64,000 nt of DNA, taken from JAEUKA01 sp035328405. GTDB taxonomy: Bacteria; Myxococcota_A; Polyangia; Palsa-1104; JAEUJZ01. The DNA is taken from assembly GCA_035328405.1 (NCBI GenBank), contig DAOLIT010000001.1, positions 62,001 to 126,000 on the forward strand. The letters run 5' to 3'. The translations under genes were made by a program, and so were the position numbers. Below, piece by piece: positions 45,265 through 54,305 of this stretch (position 1 is the first letter of the stretch; each line of letters begins with the position of its first letter). The notes beneath the pieces were generated by a model. It ran no database searches. It saw only the letters and a list, made by a program, of their open reading frames with translations, and was not told the origin of the DNA.

Positions 45265-45608
45265 GCCAAGATCGTTTCACCGAAAATCCGTTCTACGTGC
45301 TTGGTCTTTTGCCGGAATGCAGCCGCGCGGAAATGGAACGTGAAGGGCAAAAGCTGCTTGGCATGCTCGAATTGGGTTTGCCTGCCGCGCAGACGTACAA
45401 AACGCCGCTTGGTGCCGCCCAGCGCGATTCTGACAAAGTGCGCCAAGCCATGGCTGAGCTACGCGACCCGCACAAACGGCTTTTGCACGAGGTGTGGGCG
45501 CTTTTGCCAGCCGAACCGCTAGAACCCGCGTCCAACGAACCTGCGAGCGGCGTGCCCGGACCCTGGCCGGATGCAGCGTCCGCGCTCGGTTTTGGAGTCA
45601 AAAAGTGA
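45261..45608 (+). CDS. Small J-domain-like protein without HPD
   Basis: A 115-residue protein whose ATG overlaps the previous stop (ATGA). The N-terminus FTENPFYVLGLLPECSRAEMEREGQKLLGMLELG has the start of a J domain (NPFYVLGL) and RQAMAELRDPHKRLLHEVWALLP looks like J helix IV, but the catalytic HPD is absent. The end is Pro-rich. It is probably a degenerate J-like adaptor that works with its TPR neighbours; this is inference. Confidence 0.62.
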   Translation: MSQDRFTENPFYVLGLLPECSRAEMEREGQKLLGMLELGLPAAQTYKTPLGAAQRDSDKVRQAMAELRDPHKRLLHEVWALLPAEPLEPASNEPASGVPGPWPDAASALGFGVKK

Positions 45609-47137
45609 GCATCGGTGCCCTGGCGCTGATCGTCTTGCTGTTGGTCAAAGCCGCTGGAAAAGATGCGCGCGAATCGGATCAGGCGCATTTGGCGCTGCGG
45701 ATGACGATGACGATTTTGGGATACACGCTGTTCGTTTGGGGCGCGTTGCACGGAATTTCGCTGCTTCAACAAGGCGAACACCTTGGCTGGCTTTTTTTTG
45801 CGCTATTGCCGTCGCTGGCATTGCTGCTGCTTTTGCTCGCGTGGCCCACGGCAGTCATCGAAAAAATCTTGGTGCCAAAAGGCCTGGTCCGAGCGACGTA
45901 TTACACCGCTCTTGTGCTGCTGTGGCATGTGCCTGACCGACGAGGACAAGCCCTTCTGCTGGCCCATCGCGCACTTTTGCACGCGCCCCCGTTGTGCAAC
46001 ACAGACGAAGACGAGGCCTTTCTCGCAAAACGGCTGGCGTTGGTGTCGCAAGGAGCCGCCGCACTTTTGGCCGCAGCGATGCAGCTTGCCCGAACGCAGG
46101 GTCTTGCGCAGGCCGTGCCGCTTTTGCGTTGCGTCGATACGCTGGACCCGAAACTGCAAAATCCGTGGGCGATGGAAACCGCGCACGAGTTGCTTGTCGT
46201 CGAAGCCATCTCGCGCGGAGATTGGCCCAAAGCGGCATCGCACAAAGCTGGCGTGTTTTCGTCTCCGCTCACGCATTTTTTGGGAGATTGCGCGCGTGTC
46301 TTTGTATCCAAACCGGATGGCGCACAAGCAGCGAACTTGGCCGATCGGATAGACTGGCGGACACACTGGCAGCGACTTTCTGCCGAACAGAGACAGCATC
46401 TTCAATGGCTGCTCGCACGAGCCCAAAACCATAGACCGCAAAAAACAGGGTCTTCCGAATTGAACATGTCAGAGCGACCTCGCATCGAACTCGCGCTGGC
46501 CGCACTTACCCGGTTGTGGCTCGCTCCGCCGCATGCGACTGATCCATCCCGACTTCGCGCCGTCGGAGAAACCTGGGATCAGGCTTTATCCGACAAAGCC
46601 CTACAACAAAAACTGCTCACCCGTGCGCTTGCGCTGGGCATTCCGGGCGCGGAACAAAAAGCGAAAGACACGCTGCGGGCTCAGGTCGTCGCGACGCTGC
46701 GCGGCTACCTTGCCCAGGGCGCTGTTTCGATGGAGAAGCTGTTTCCCGACGGGAAAATGCCCGCAAAAAGCGTCCTTCTCGAGGCTTCGCTCGCTGTGCG
46801 TGCCGAGTTTTTGGAAAAATTCGAGGCGCTCACCGGGAAATTGGAAGAGCGCACCCTCGATAAGCGCGCGTTGCCGTGGCTCGACGAATGGCGCGAGTGG
46901 GCGCAAGTTCGCGACGCTTATCAGCGCATCGACGATTTCGGAGGTCTCGAAGCGCGTCGGTTGGCGTGGACCTCGCTGCATCGGCAAGCGAACAATTGGG
47001 CGTGTTGGCTATGGAATGAACGCAGCGAAAAAGTGCTCGCGAACGCCGTGTTTCGCTTTTTGGAACGAGAAGCCGAAGCACTCGGCGACGATCGCTCGCT
47101 CCAACTTGCGCGCAAAAACGTCGGTTCGGGGCTTTGA
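45605..47137 (+). CDS. Large membrane protein of the TPR/J-like cluster
   Basis: A 510-residue protein starting at GTG 45605, which overlaps the previous stop (GTGA). The N-terminal 110 residues contain three hydrophobic segments (about 1-16, 38-60 and 70-92); the rest is helical and polar, rich in Ala, Leu, Arg and Lys, with solenoid-like repeats but no named domain. It is the last gene of the four-gene run from 43291. I do not recognise the family. Its size and position suggest it is the scaffold or effector of the cluster. Confidence 0.68.
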   Translation: MSIGALALIVLLLVKAAGKDARESDQAHLALRMTMTILGYTLFVWGALHGISLLQQGEHLGWLFFALLPSLALLLLLLAWPTAVIEKILVPKGLVRATYYTALVLLWHVPDRRGQALLLAHRALLHAPPLCNTDEDEAFLAKRLALVSQGAAALLAAAMQLARTQGLAQAVPLLRCVDTLDPKLQNPWAMETAHELLVVEAISRGDWPKAASHKAGVFSSPLTHFLGDCARVFVSKPDGAQAANLADRIDWRTHWQRLSAEQRQHLQWLLARAQNHRPQKTGSSELNMSERPRIELALAALTRLWLAPPHATDPSRLRAVGETWDQALSDKALQQKLLTRALALGIPGAEQKAKDTLRAQVVATLRGYLAQGAVSMEKLFPDGKMPAKSVLLEASLAVRAEFLEKFEALTGKLEERTLDKRALPWLDEWREWAQVRDAYQRIDDFGGLEARRLAWTSLHRQANNWACWLWNERSEKVLANAVFRFLEREAEALGDDRSLQLARKNVGSGL

Positions 47138-47164
47138 AAAAACCGCAACCCGCTGCACCGCAAA

Positions 47165-48106
47165 GTGTTGTTTGATAGAAACCTGCGCGTGCGAGTCAAA
47201 CAGCAACAAACCATTGGCGTCATCATGGGCGGCCCGTCTGCGGAACGGGAAATCGCGCTTGCGTCTGGACGGCGTGTGTTTGAAGCACTGTCGTCGCGAG
47301 GCCATCGCGTCGTCGCGATCGATTGGAGAGGCTCGGACCAAAACCTCTGGTCGGACTTGCGACGGGAGTTTGTCGATGTCGCCTTTCTCGCGCTGCACGG
47401 AACGCTTGGGGAAGATGGTTGTGTGCAAGGCTTGCTCGAATGCGCCGGGATTCCGTACACAGGTTCGGGAGTTCTGTCGTCGGCGTTGGCCATGGATAAA
47501 GTGGCTTCTCGACGGGTATTCGACGAAGCCGGAATTGAAACGCCGCGTTGGACCGTGTACCGAGGCCCAGCCGACCTCGCTCGGATCGGTTTTCCGCTCG
47601 TCGTGAAACCGTCAAGAGAAGGTTCTTCGCTCGGCATCTCGCTGGTTCGCGACGAAAAACAGTTCCAACCCGCACTGGATGTGGCCGGGAAACTACACGG
47701 TGTCGTCCTGATTGAAGAATTTGTCGCGGGCCGGGAAATCGAAGTGGCCGTCCTCGATGGAGAAGTGCTCGGCGATGTCGAGGTCCATCCGCCGGGCGAA
47801 TTTTATGACTACGCCGCCAAATACACCCACATAGGCACACAGTACCTTGTACCTGCCCCTCTGTCGTTGGCGGAACGACAGCTTTGCCACGATTTGGCTC
47901 GTCGAGCACATTCGGCGCTCGGTTGCGCCGGTGTCACGCGAACTGATTTGTTGCTTTCGCCGACAGGCCGCGCGGTTTGCCTCGAAGTGGACACGCTGCC
48001 GGGTCTCACCGACCGAAGCCTTCTACCCAAAATTGCACTTCAGGCCGGGTTGGCTTTCGGGGATCTGTGCGAGCGGATTTTGGCAACCGCGTCGCTCAAA
48101 GCCTGA
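47165..48106 (+). CDS. ddl: D-alanine--D-alanine ligase
   Basis: A 313-residue ATP-grasp enzyme that makes the D-Ala-D-Ala dipeptide for peptidoglycan. Seen are the N-terminal GVIMGGPSAEREIALASG, AFLALHGTLGEDGCVQGLLE, VVKPSREGSSLGI with the ATP-binding Lys, IEEFVAGREIEVAVL, FYDYAAKY and the metal region LEVDTLPGLTDRSLLP. The family usually has Asn where this enzyme has the Asp of LEVDT. The start may be GTG 47165 or GTG 47189; neither has a strong ribosome-binding site. It stands away from the usual mur operon. Confidence 0.93.
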   Translation: MLFDRNLRVRVKQQQTIGVIMGGPSAEREIALASGRRVFEALSSRGHRVVAIDWRGSDQNLWSDLRREFVDVAFLALHGTLGEDGCVQGLLECAGIPYTGSGVLSSALAMDKVASRRVFDEAGIETPRWTVYRGPADLARIGFPLVVKPSREGSSLGISLVRDEKQFQPALDVAGKLHGVVLIEEFVAGREIEVAVLDGEVLGDVEVHPPGEFYDYAAKYTHIGTQYLVPAPLSLAERQLCHDLARRAHSALGCAGVTRTDLLLSPTGRAVCLEVDTLPGLTDRSLLPKIALQAGLAFGDLCERILATASLKA

Positions 48107-48150
48107 ATCCCCGTCGAAAACACGCTTTCCACGACCACCGGAGGGTTTCC

Positions 48151-49278
48151 ATGATTCGTGTGCTCGATTTTGCGACGGAAAACGGTCTGCCGATGGTCCG
48201 CGAGACCCAAGGCGAAGCCGCGCACGCTTTGGCCTGCCCGCCGCCACCGGGCACGGTGCGATGGGTCGATGTTTCCAGGCAAACGCCAGATGACTTGGAC
48301 ATCATCGCGCGCGGTTTTCATTTTCACCCACTCGCCGTCGAGGACTGCCTTCATTTCGACCAGCGTCCGAAGCTGGAGGAATACGCGGGTACGTCTCCCT
48401 ACCTGTTCGTCGTGACGCACAATTTCAACATTTTGCCCAGCACGCTGAACGTCCGCACCGACGAAAATTCGCTGCACATGCCGCGTCTTTTGTGGGCCGA
48501 AAGCCGTTCCCAAATGGTCGCGCTGGCGATGCTCGAGAACCACGCGTTTTTGGGACAAAACTACCTTGTCACCGTCCACGACGAACACAGCCCCGCGCTG
48601 ACGCAAACGTGGCATCGCGTCAAAAGCGATCCGTCTCTTTTTTCCCGAGGCCCAGACTTTGTTTACTACTTGCTCGCCGACGGACTTTGCGACGCCAATT
48701 TTCCAGTTTTGGAGCAGCTTGGCGACATCTTGGACGAATTGGAGGAATCGCTTTTTGAAAATCCCAGCCGCGCCGATCTGCACCGCATTTATTCGCTGCG
48801 AAAAACCCTCGTCTCGATGCGCCGCGTGCTTTCGCCACAACGCGATGTCATCGGCAATTTGGCGCGCCACGGTGGTTCTGCGTGCGTCAGCGACAAAACC
48901 GCGCCGTATTTCCGCGACATTTACGACCACCTGACCCGCGTTTTTGAAAGCATCGAGGCCGGGCGTGACTTGCTTGGAAACTGCGTCGATGCCTACATGT
49001 CGGCGGTCGGTCAACGCACCAACGAAATCATGAAACAGCTCACGATTTTGTCCGCGTTGCTTTTGCCCGTCACGTTTCTGACGGGACTTTTCGGGATGAA
49101 TTTCGAGATGATGCCGTTCAAATCCCAAACGGTGTTTTCGCTCGTGCTGATTCTGATGTTCGGTTTTGTGCCCGGCGGCATGTTTTTGTGGTTTCGCAAA
49201 AAGGGCTGGCTGGGCAACAGCTCTCTCGAGGGCATTTCACCGCGTGACAGCGGACGACATCTCACCAAAAAAGGCTGA
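48151..49278 (+). CDS. corA: CorA-type magnesium/divalent-cation transporter
   Basis: A 375-residue inner-membrane channel of the 2-TM GxN family. The long cytoplasmic N-domain is followed by a coiled-coil helix and two C-terminal helices around the loop motif GMNFEMMP; GMN is the cation filter. AGGAGGGTTTCC-type upstream bases include GGAGGG before the ATG at 48151. The 3' end overlaps the convergent lipB gene by 42 bases. Confidence 0.92.
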   Translation: MIRVLDFATENGLPMVRETQGEAAHALACPPPPGTVRWVDVSRQTPDDLDIIARGFHFHPLAVEDCLHFDQRPKLEEYAGTSPYLFVVTHNFNILPSTLNVRTDENSLHMPRLLWAESRSQMVALAMLENHAFLGQNYLVTVHDEHSPALTQTWHRVKSDPSLFSRGPDFVYYLLADGLCDANFPVLEQLGDILDELEESLFENPSRADLHRIYSLRKTLVSMRRVLSPQRDVIGNLARHGGSACVSDKTAPYFRDIYDHLTRVFESIEAGRDLLGNCVDAYMSAVGQRTNEIMKQLTILSALLLPVTFLTGLFGMNFEMMPFKSQTVFSLVLILMFGFVPGGMFLWFRKKGWLGNSSLEGISPRDSGRHLTKKG

Positions 49279-49932
49279 CGGTTCCGCTTCCTCGACGACG
49301 ACATTCCGTTCCCCCCGAGCGTCCAGCAGTCTTTTCGCAAAACGAAACGCGACCTCGCGCGTCGTCACCGACGAGTCAGCGCCTTCTTCCACCAAACTCG
49401 TCACTTCGGGTTTCTTTACACCGCACGCCGCAAACAAACCGCGCCGAAACGGCTGGGTCGCTGCCCGGGTCACATTGAACGACAAACCGTGAATCGCCAC
49501 TTGATGCTCGACGTGAACGCCGATCGCTCCGAGTTTTTTTTGCGCCACCCAAATCCCGACTGGATCTTTCTTACATGTCGCCGCAACACCCAGGTCTACC
49601 GACACCGACACCGCCGCGTGGGCCAGCCAATCCACATGCCCGACGACGCCTCCTCGCAAACGACAAATCGGATACACGACGAGCTGTCCAGGCCCGTGAA
49701 ACGTCGCTTGCCCGCCTCGTTCGATGCGCGCGACGGAAATTCCCTGCGCCGCAAGTGTTTCGACCGACACCAACAAATCCGCCGCCGTCGCACGATGTCC
49801 CAACGTGACCACCGGCTCGTGTTCCAGCAAAAGCAGCGTCTCTTCCCCACCGTCGAGAACCCGTCCGCGCAATTCCTTTTGCAGCGCCCAAACCGGTTCA
49901 TACAGCACTTTCCCGAGCCACAACGCCCGCAT
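49237..49932 (-). CDS. lipB: Octanoyltransferase LipB
   Basis: A 231-residue enzyme that moves the octanoyl group from ACP to lipoyl domains. Motifs: ERGGQATFHGPGQLVVYPI (71-89), KLGAIGVHVEH with the catalytic Lys133, and the catalytic Cys170 in FAACGVKKPEVTSL. The ATG at 49932 overlaps the pdhA stop by one base (TGATG), so translation is coupled; the E2 of pyruvate dehydrogenase is a main target of lipoylation. The C-terminus is longer than average and overlaps corA on the other strand. Confidence 0.95.
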   Translation of the reverse strand: MRALWLGKVLYEPVWALQKELRGRVLDGGEETLLLLEHEPVVTLGHRATAADLLVSVETLAAQGISVARIERGGQATFHGPGQLVVYPICRLRGGVVGHVDWLAHAAVSVSVDLGVAATCKKDPVGIWVAQKKLGAIGVHVEHQVAIHGLSFNVTRAATQPFRRGLFAACGVKKPEVTSLVEEGADSSVTTREVAFRFAKRLLDARGERNVVVEEAEPSAFFGEMSSAVTR

Positions 49933-50990
49933 CAGAACTTGCGCGGGTCCGTTCCCGGTTCTGCGTAAACCGTGGACCACAGACTTGCTTCCTGCGCCGG
50001 GGGAGCTTGTTCGGCAAACTGCACAGCCTCGGTCACGTCGCTGCGAACCTGCGCGTCGATGGCCGACAATTCTGCCTCGGGAAGCACTCGCAACAGCCGT
50101 TTTCGAGCCAGCTCGATCGCGTCCCGTTTTTTCCACTGCTCGATTTCTTCTTTCGTCCGGTAATTGCCGGGGTCCGACATCGAATGCCCGCGATACCGAT
50201 ACGTTTCGATTTCGATCAGCGACGGCACGCCACCCGTCCGCGCCCGATGGACCGCCGCCGAAATCCGGTCGCGCACTTCTAGCACGTCATCGGCGGAAAA
50301 ACGGTCTCTCTCCATCGCAAAACCCGCCGCGCGCAACGTGATGTCTTTGTCTGCCAGCGTTCGTTCCAGCGGAGTGCCCATCGAATACTGGTTGTTCTCG
50401 ACGATAAACACGACCGGTAGCTTCCACAGCCCCGCGAGCGACAATCCCTCGAAAAACGCGCCTTGGTTGACCGCTCCGTCGCCCAGAAAGCACAACGTCA
50501 CTTCATCCAGGTTCCTGTATTTGCTCGCAAAGGCCACGCCTGCCGCGAGCGGCGTCTGAGCACCGACGATGCCGTATCCGCCCAGAAACCGATGCGCGGC
50601 GCTGAACATGTGCATCGACCCGCCCATTCCTTTGGAACAACCCGTGTCTTTCGCCAAGAGTTCTGACAAAACCGCCTTCGCAGCGTCGAGCGTCACGCCC
50701 GCCTTTGCCATGAAATGACCGTGTTCTCGATACGAACCGACCATGTAGTCCGTCGGACGCAGCGACAGCGCAGCCCCGACGCAAACCGATTCTTGTCCGA
50801 TGGCGAGGTGCAAAAAGCCGCCTATTTTGCCCTGTCCATATGCTTTCGCTGCTGCTTCTTCGACGCGACGAATCAGCAACATTTGCCGATACGCCCCGCG
50901 CAACACCGGTACGTCCGCAGGATCGGTCGGCCTGTCCGCGACGGGAAGTTCAGCTTGCGCCACAGGCAAAGGGGCAGAGGTTGTCTCCAT
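49932..50990 (-). CDS. pdhA: Pyruvate dehydrogenase E1 component subunit alpha
   Basis: A 352-residue thiamine-diphosphate enzyme subunit that decarboxylates pyruvate with E1-beta. TPP motif GDGAVNQGAFFEGLSLA (170-186) to ENNQYS (198-203), SYREHGHFMAKAG and the RYRGHSMSDPGNYR loop are typical. The ATG at 50990 is chosen; a TTG further upstream would add 13 unlikely residues. pdhB and the E2/E3 genes are not next to it. lipB follows in the same operon. Confidence 0.94.
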   Translation of the reverse strand: METTSAPLPVAQAELPVADRPTDPADVPVLRGAYRQMLLIRRVEEAAAKAYGQGKIGGFLHLAIGQESVCVGAALSLRPTDYMVGSYREHGHFMAKAGVTLDAAKAVLSELLAKDTGCSKGMGGSMHMFSAAHRFLGGYGIVGAQTPLAAGVAFASKYRNLDEVTLCFLGDGAVNQGAFFEGLSLAGLWKLPVVFIVENNQYSMGTPLERTLADKDITLRAAGFAMERDRFSADDVLEVRDRISAAVHRARTGGVPSLIEIETYRYRGHSMSDPGNYRTKEEIEQWKKRDAIELARKRLLRVLPEAELSAIDAQVRSDVTEAVQFAEQAPPAQEASLWSTVYAEPGTDPRKF

Positions 50991-51029
50991 GCTCCGCACT
51001 ATATCAAGCGCACCCCAAGCAGGAAGCAA

Positions 51030-51647
51030 CTAGTTTTTGCAACAAAGAACGCCGTTTTCGCTAGATGTGTTCTCGGTTGATTTTGCAAGAGTGTCATTGG
51101 CCTTCAATACTTTGAGTAAGGTACTGTCGGTACCAATGATTGCTCGATTGAACCCACCACAAATTGAGCTTGCTTTCTGCTGGTTGTCAGGAGATGTCCC
51201 GCAACCTGCAAATCCACGATCCCATAAATTATTATTCGATCCACAGTCAAGCCTATTCCCGTTTGCCTTATACACTCCTACGTCAGCAAAAAAGAACCCG
51301 CTCTTTGCATTGCAAATTCCCAGATTCACAGCAGATGCATCTTTGCATATCGAATAGCCAGTTGCGCAGAGTCCAGACGCAAGTTGCGATTGATCCCATT
51401 TCCCTGGACAAGCCCAAACTTTGCCTGTTCCAGAACCACTCACATCACTACCATTTGTGCCAGAGCAACCTGGCGTTGGATTCGGTGTGGGAACGGGAAC
51501 ATCGCCCGGAACTTTGCATTCTCCAGTCGAGCAAGTGTACCCATCGGGGCACGCACGGTCGGCATCACATTTGAACGTGATTCCCGACAAGTCGGGAGCG
51601 AAACAACCCATCAACAAAGCGATCGGAAGAACAAGCGATTTCCTCAT
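51030..51647 (-). CDS. Cys-rich lipoprotein
   Basis: A 205-residue lipoprotein with signal MRKSLVLPIALLMGC and a GGAG element upstream of the ATG at 51647. After the anchor comes a knot FKCDADRACPDGYTCSTGECK (about 25-46), a Pro/Thr linker (VPVPTPNPTPG), then a Cys-rich domain with CATGYSICKDA, GICNAKSGFFFADVGVY and a final LCCK. The knot resembles those of the lipoproteins at 8514, 18314 and 19980. The function is unknown. Confidence 0.75.
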   Translation of the reverse strand: MRKSLVLPIALLMGCFAPDLSGITFKCDADRACPDGYTCSTGECKVPGDVPVPTPNPTPGCSGTNGSDVSGSGTGKVWACPGKWDQSQLASGLCATGYSICKDASAVNLGICNAKSGFFFADVGVYKANGNRLDCGSNNNLWDRGFAGCGTSPDNQQKASSICGGFNRAIIGTDSTLLKVLKANDTLAKSTENTSSENGVLCCKN

Positions 51648-51711
51648 TGTCGATACTCCAATTCATGTGAATAAAAACCAGAAGGCCAGAAGGATTAAAA
51701 GACAGTGAACG

Positions 51712-52566
51712 CTAGAACCGGCCAACAACTGCGAGACCGTTTCCAGTTGGAAGAATTTGTGCGCTCGGCGTTTGAGCCGGAGTTGTTGTGCTTGTGTTGT
51801 GTTTGCTTCTTAAATAAAGCCAGTATCCGGTCCATGCAGCGCCACCGGCCAATGCGACTCCTCCCAATACATCAAACGCTATCGCTGTGTTATTCAGCGC
51901 ATTGCCTTTGTTCACCAAATTTGATACGTCGCCTGTCCAATACCGGCCTTGTGCGGAAGCCACTTCGCTTTGTGTCGATAAGGCCGCTGCCCCCGTTCCA
52001 ATGCCAATAGCCAAAAACACAACACCCGCGCCAAGTGTCGCCAGCGCCGGGATCGGAGGCATTTTGGCGTACCCCTTGAGCCACGTCGGGCCGCCATCCA
52101 ACGCCAGGGATGGGGCTACCACGAGCGCTGTTTGGGGCGCGCCTTGTTTCAGTTGCCCGATTTTGATTTTCACGTCCTCAGCGTCGGGAGGGTTCGAGGC
52201 CAAATACCGCTCGTAGTACCCCAGGGCTTCCTCGTTGCGCCCTTGCTTTTCTGCGGTTCGTCCCAAGTTGAACAAAAAAGCAGACAGACGAGACAGCTCG
52301 TATGCCGCTTTGAATTCAGCTTGCGCGGCGGCGTAGTTGCCTTCCTGAAAAAACCGCGCGCCGGAATCGAAATGTTGCTTGGCGGCAGCCATTTCAGCGT
52401 CGGTGGGCGGTTTGGTGGCCTGTTGCGCCGGATCTCCCGAGGATTGAGGCTTTGCGAAAGCGGGAACCGCGAACAAAAGAAAACCTGCCACGGCTCCCCC
52501 ACGAAGCCAGTGCGCAGAAAAAGCGGGTGCCAAGGTCGTTGTCCAGTTGAAAAAATAGAGAGCCAC
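51712..52566 (-). CDS. Periplasmic TPR protein with paired membrane segments and aromatic tail
   Basis: A 284-residue protein starting at GTG. A signal peptide (about 20-40, ending AFAKPQ) is followed by TPR units (AAKQHFDSGARFFQEGNYAAAQAEFKAAYEL and SAFLFNLGRTAEKQGRNEEALGYYERYL), a linker, a hydrophobic hairpin (ATLGAGVVFLAIGIGTGAAAL and AFDVLGGVALAGGAAW) and a polar tail that ends GLAVVGRF. The same order appears in 59016-59831, and the TPR unit also in 13795-14481. It is an envelope protein of unknown role, possibly part of a complex with the Cys-rich lipoprotein gene beside it. Confidence 0.75.
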   Translation of the reverse strand: MALYFFNWTTTLAPAFSAHWLRGGAVAGFLLFAVPAFAKPQSSGDPAQQATKPPTDAEMAAAKQHFDSGARFFQEGNYAAAQAEFKAAYELSRLSAFLFNLGRTAEKQGRNEEALGYYERYLASNPPDAEDVKIKIGQLKQGAPQTALVVAPSLALDGGPTWLKGYAKMPPIPALATLGAGVVFLAIGIGTGAAALSTQSEVASAQGRYWTGDVSNLVNKGNALNNTAIAFDVLGGVALAGGAAWTGYWLYLRSKHNTSTTTPAQTPSAQILPTGNGLAVVGRF

Positions 52567-52826
52567 GTTGCGAATATATCACGGTTGTTGGTGTGTTTGC
52601 GCTGGTGTTTCAAGCCCCACCTCGACGGTGGTTGGCACACGCGCTGCTGTATTCACTCGCCGCAGAAGTGGACCCAACCCGTTTCCGTCGGAAGTGATCC
52701 GCACGGTTTCGCAAAAGAGTGCGAGGCAGCACACGAAAACGGCGCGAGCCCTCGCAAACAGGTGCGCATTCGCACAAACGGAATCTCGGGTCTTCGCGAC
52801 GAAACACCCTGAAAAACCGGACAACC

Positions 52827-54305
52827 ATGAAGACAGAACCAACAGAACAGACCCAAGACCAACTCTCATCGGCGGCGGACGCGTCGAATGTGTTCGACGT
52901 AATCATCGTTGGAGGCGGCGTGACCGGCTGCGCGATGGCGGCGGCGCTGGCAACCGAACACCGAAGCATTTTGGTGCTGGAGGCCCGTACAAAACACAAA
53001 CCGCGTTTTGCCGGCGAGCTATTGCACCCAACGGGAACGCAAGTTCTGGATGATTTGGGATTTCTGCCGACGCTGAGACGGCACGGCGGTGTCGATGTAG
53101 ACGGTTTTGCCGTCGTGAAATCGCCGGGTTCGCCTGTGACGAAATTGCCCTACTCGGAAATCGCCGGAAATCGACCGACCGGTTTTGCAATGGAACACCG
53201 CGATCTCGTCGACGGAATGCGTGCGTGGGCGCAAAAACAGCCCGGCGTCACGTTTCGCAAAAGCGAGCAGGTCGAGAGCTTGATTCGTGCCGCAGATGGT
53301 CGCGTCTGTGGCGTGACGACGAAAACAGGTACGTTCCGTGCAAAACTCGTTTTGGGATGCGATGGGCGGCACTCCAAAATGCGTGCGCTGTTGGGTTTGT
53401 CTGAGCAGGCGCGGCTTCTTTCGTTTTCGGTGGCGATGCGTCTGCCCGACGCGGCGAAGCTGCTCCCTTGCCCGACATTTGGTCACATTTTCCTGGGGGC
53501 TTGGGGACCGATGTTGATCTATCCCATCGGAGGTCCTTCCGGCGAAAAGGATGCGCGTGGTTGCTTCGACGTGTCTTCCGAATTGTCAGGGGGACCACAA
53601 GGTGCCATCGAGCTTTTGCGACGAGAATACGCCCAACATTTGCCCGCATCGCTCGCGGCTGCGTTGCTCGATTCGCTGGCCAAAGAACCTCCGCAAATTG
53701 CGGCGAATGAAGCGATCCGAACCGAAAACGCCGTCGCGCACGGTGCCGCCATCGTCGGAGACGCAGCCGGATGTGCGCATCCTCTGACAGCGGCAGGCAT
53801 GACGGTTTGTTTCACCGACGCAAGCCGACTCGGAACATTGCTTTCATCGATAACGGATTTTGGCGATGAAACGGCTGTCGATGCCGCGCTGCGACAGTAC
53901 GAGATCGAACGGTATCGTTTCGTGCGCGTCCGCGAGCTGCTCACCGACGCGCTGTACGAGGTGTTTCGCGGCACGGAACCTGGAACGCGCGCTCTTCGGG
54001 AGGGCATTTTTCGTTATTGGGAGGGCAATCGCGCCGCCCGAGCCCGCTCGATGGCGTTGCTGTCTGGCGCAGACTCCCGACCCAGCGTTTTTTTGCGCGA
54101 GTATCTGTCCGTGATCGGTTTTTCAACGAGCGCGGCGCTTTGGGGGGAAACCGATCGACCTGCCAAGGACAGTTCTCCGTTGCGCGAACGAATCGACTCG
54201 CTGTGGGGCCTCGGCCAAAAAAGCGTGGAAAAAGCCCACCTCGTTTTCAGCGATGTCCGACGAGAATTTTTACGGGCTAGGAATGTATCCGCACCTGCGT
54301 CTTGA
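52827..54305 (+). CDS. FAD-dependent monooxygenase, squalene-epoxidase-like
   Basis: A 492-residue flavoprotein. Rossmann motif DVIIVGGGVTGCAMAAALA (24-42), then GELLHPTGTQVLDDLGF (63-79), which matches the squalene-epoxidase box GE(F/L)LQPGG, then GDAAGCAHPLTAAGMTVCFTDASRL (from 311), which matches GDAxNMRHPLTGGGMTVA, and late in the protein LREGIFRYW...MALLSGADSRPSVF, which matches the C-terminal part of squalene epoxidases. It therefore looks closer to the sterol/triterpenoid branch than to UbiH. It would epoxidise squalene or a similar polyene. Its stop overlaps the convergent glutaredoxin-like gene. Confidence 0.83.
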   Translation: MKTEPTEQTQDQLSSAADASNVFDVIIVGGGVTGCAMAAALATEHRSILVLEARTKHKPRFAGELLHPTGTQVLDDLGFLPTLRRHGGVDVDGFAVVKSPGSPVTKLPYSEIAGNRPTGFAMEHRDLVDGMRAWAQKQPGVTFRKSEQVESLIRAADGRVCGVTTKTGTFRAKLVLGCDGRHSKMRALLGLSEQARLLSFSVAMRLPDAAKLLPCPTFGHIFLGAWGPMLIYPIGGPSGEKDARGCFDVSSELSGGPQGAIELLRREYAQHLPASLAAALLDSLAKEPPQIAANEAIRTENAVAHGAAIVGDAAGCAHPLTAAGMTVCFTDASRLGTLLSSITDFGDETAVDAALRQYEIERYRFVRVRELLTDALYEVFRGTEPGTRALREGIFRYWEGNRAARARSMALLSGADSRPSVFLREYLSVIGFSTSAALWGETDRPAKDSSPLRERIDSLWGLGQKSVEKAHLVFSDVRREFLRARNVSAPAS

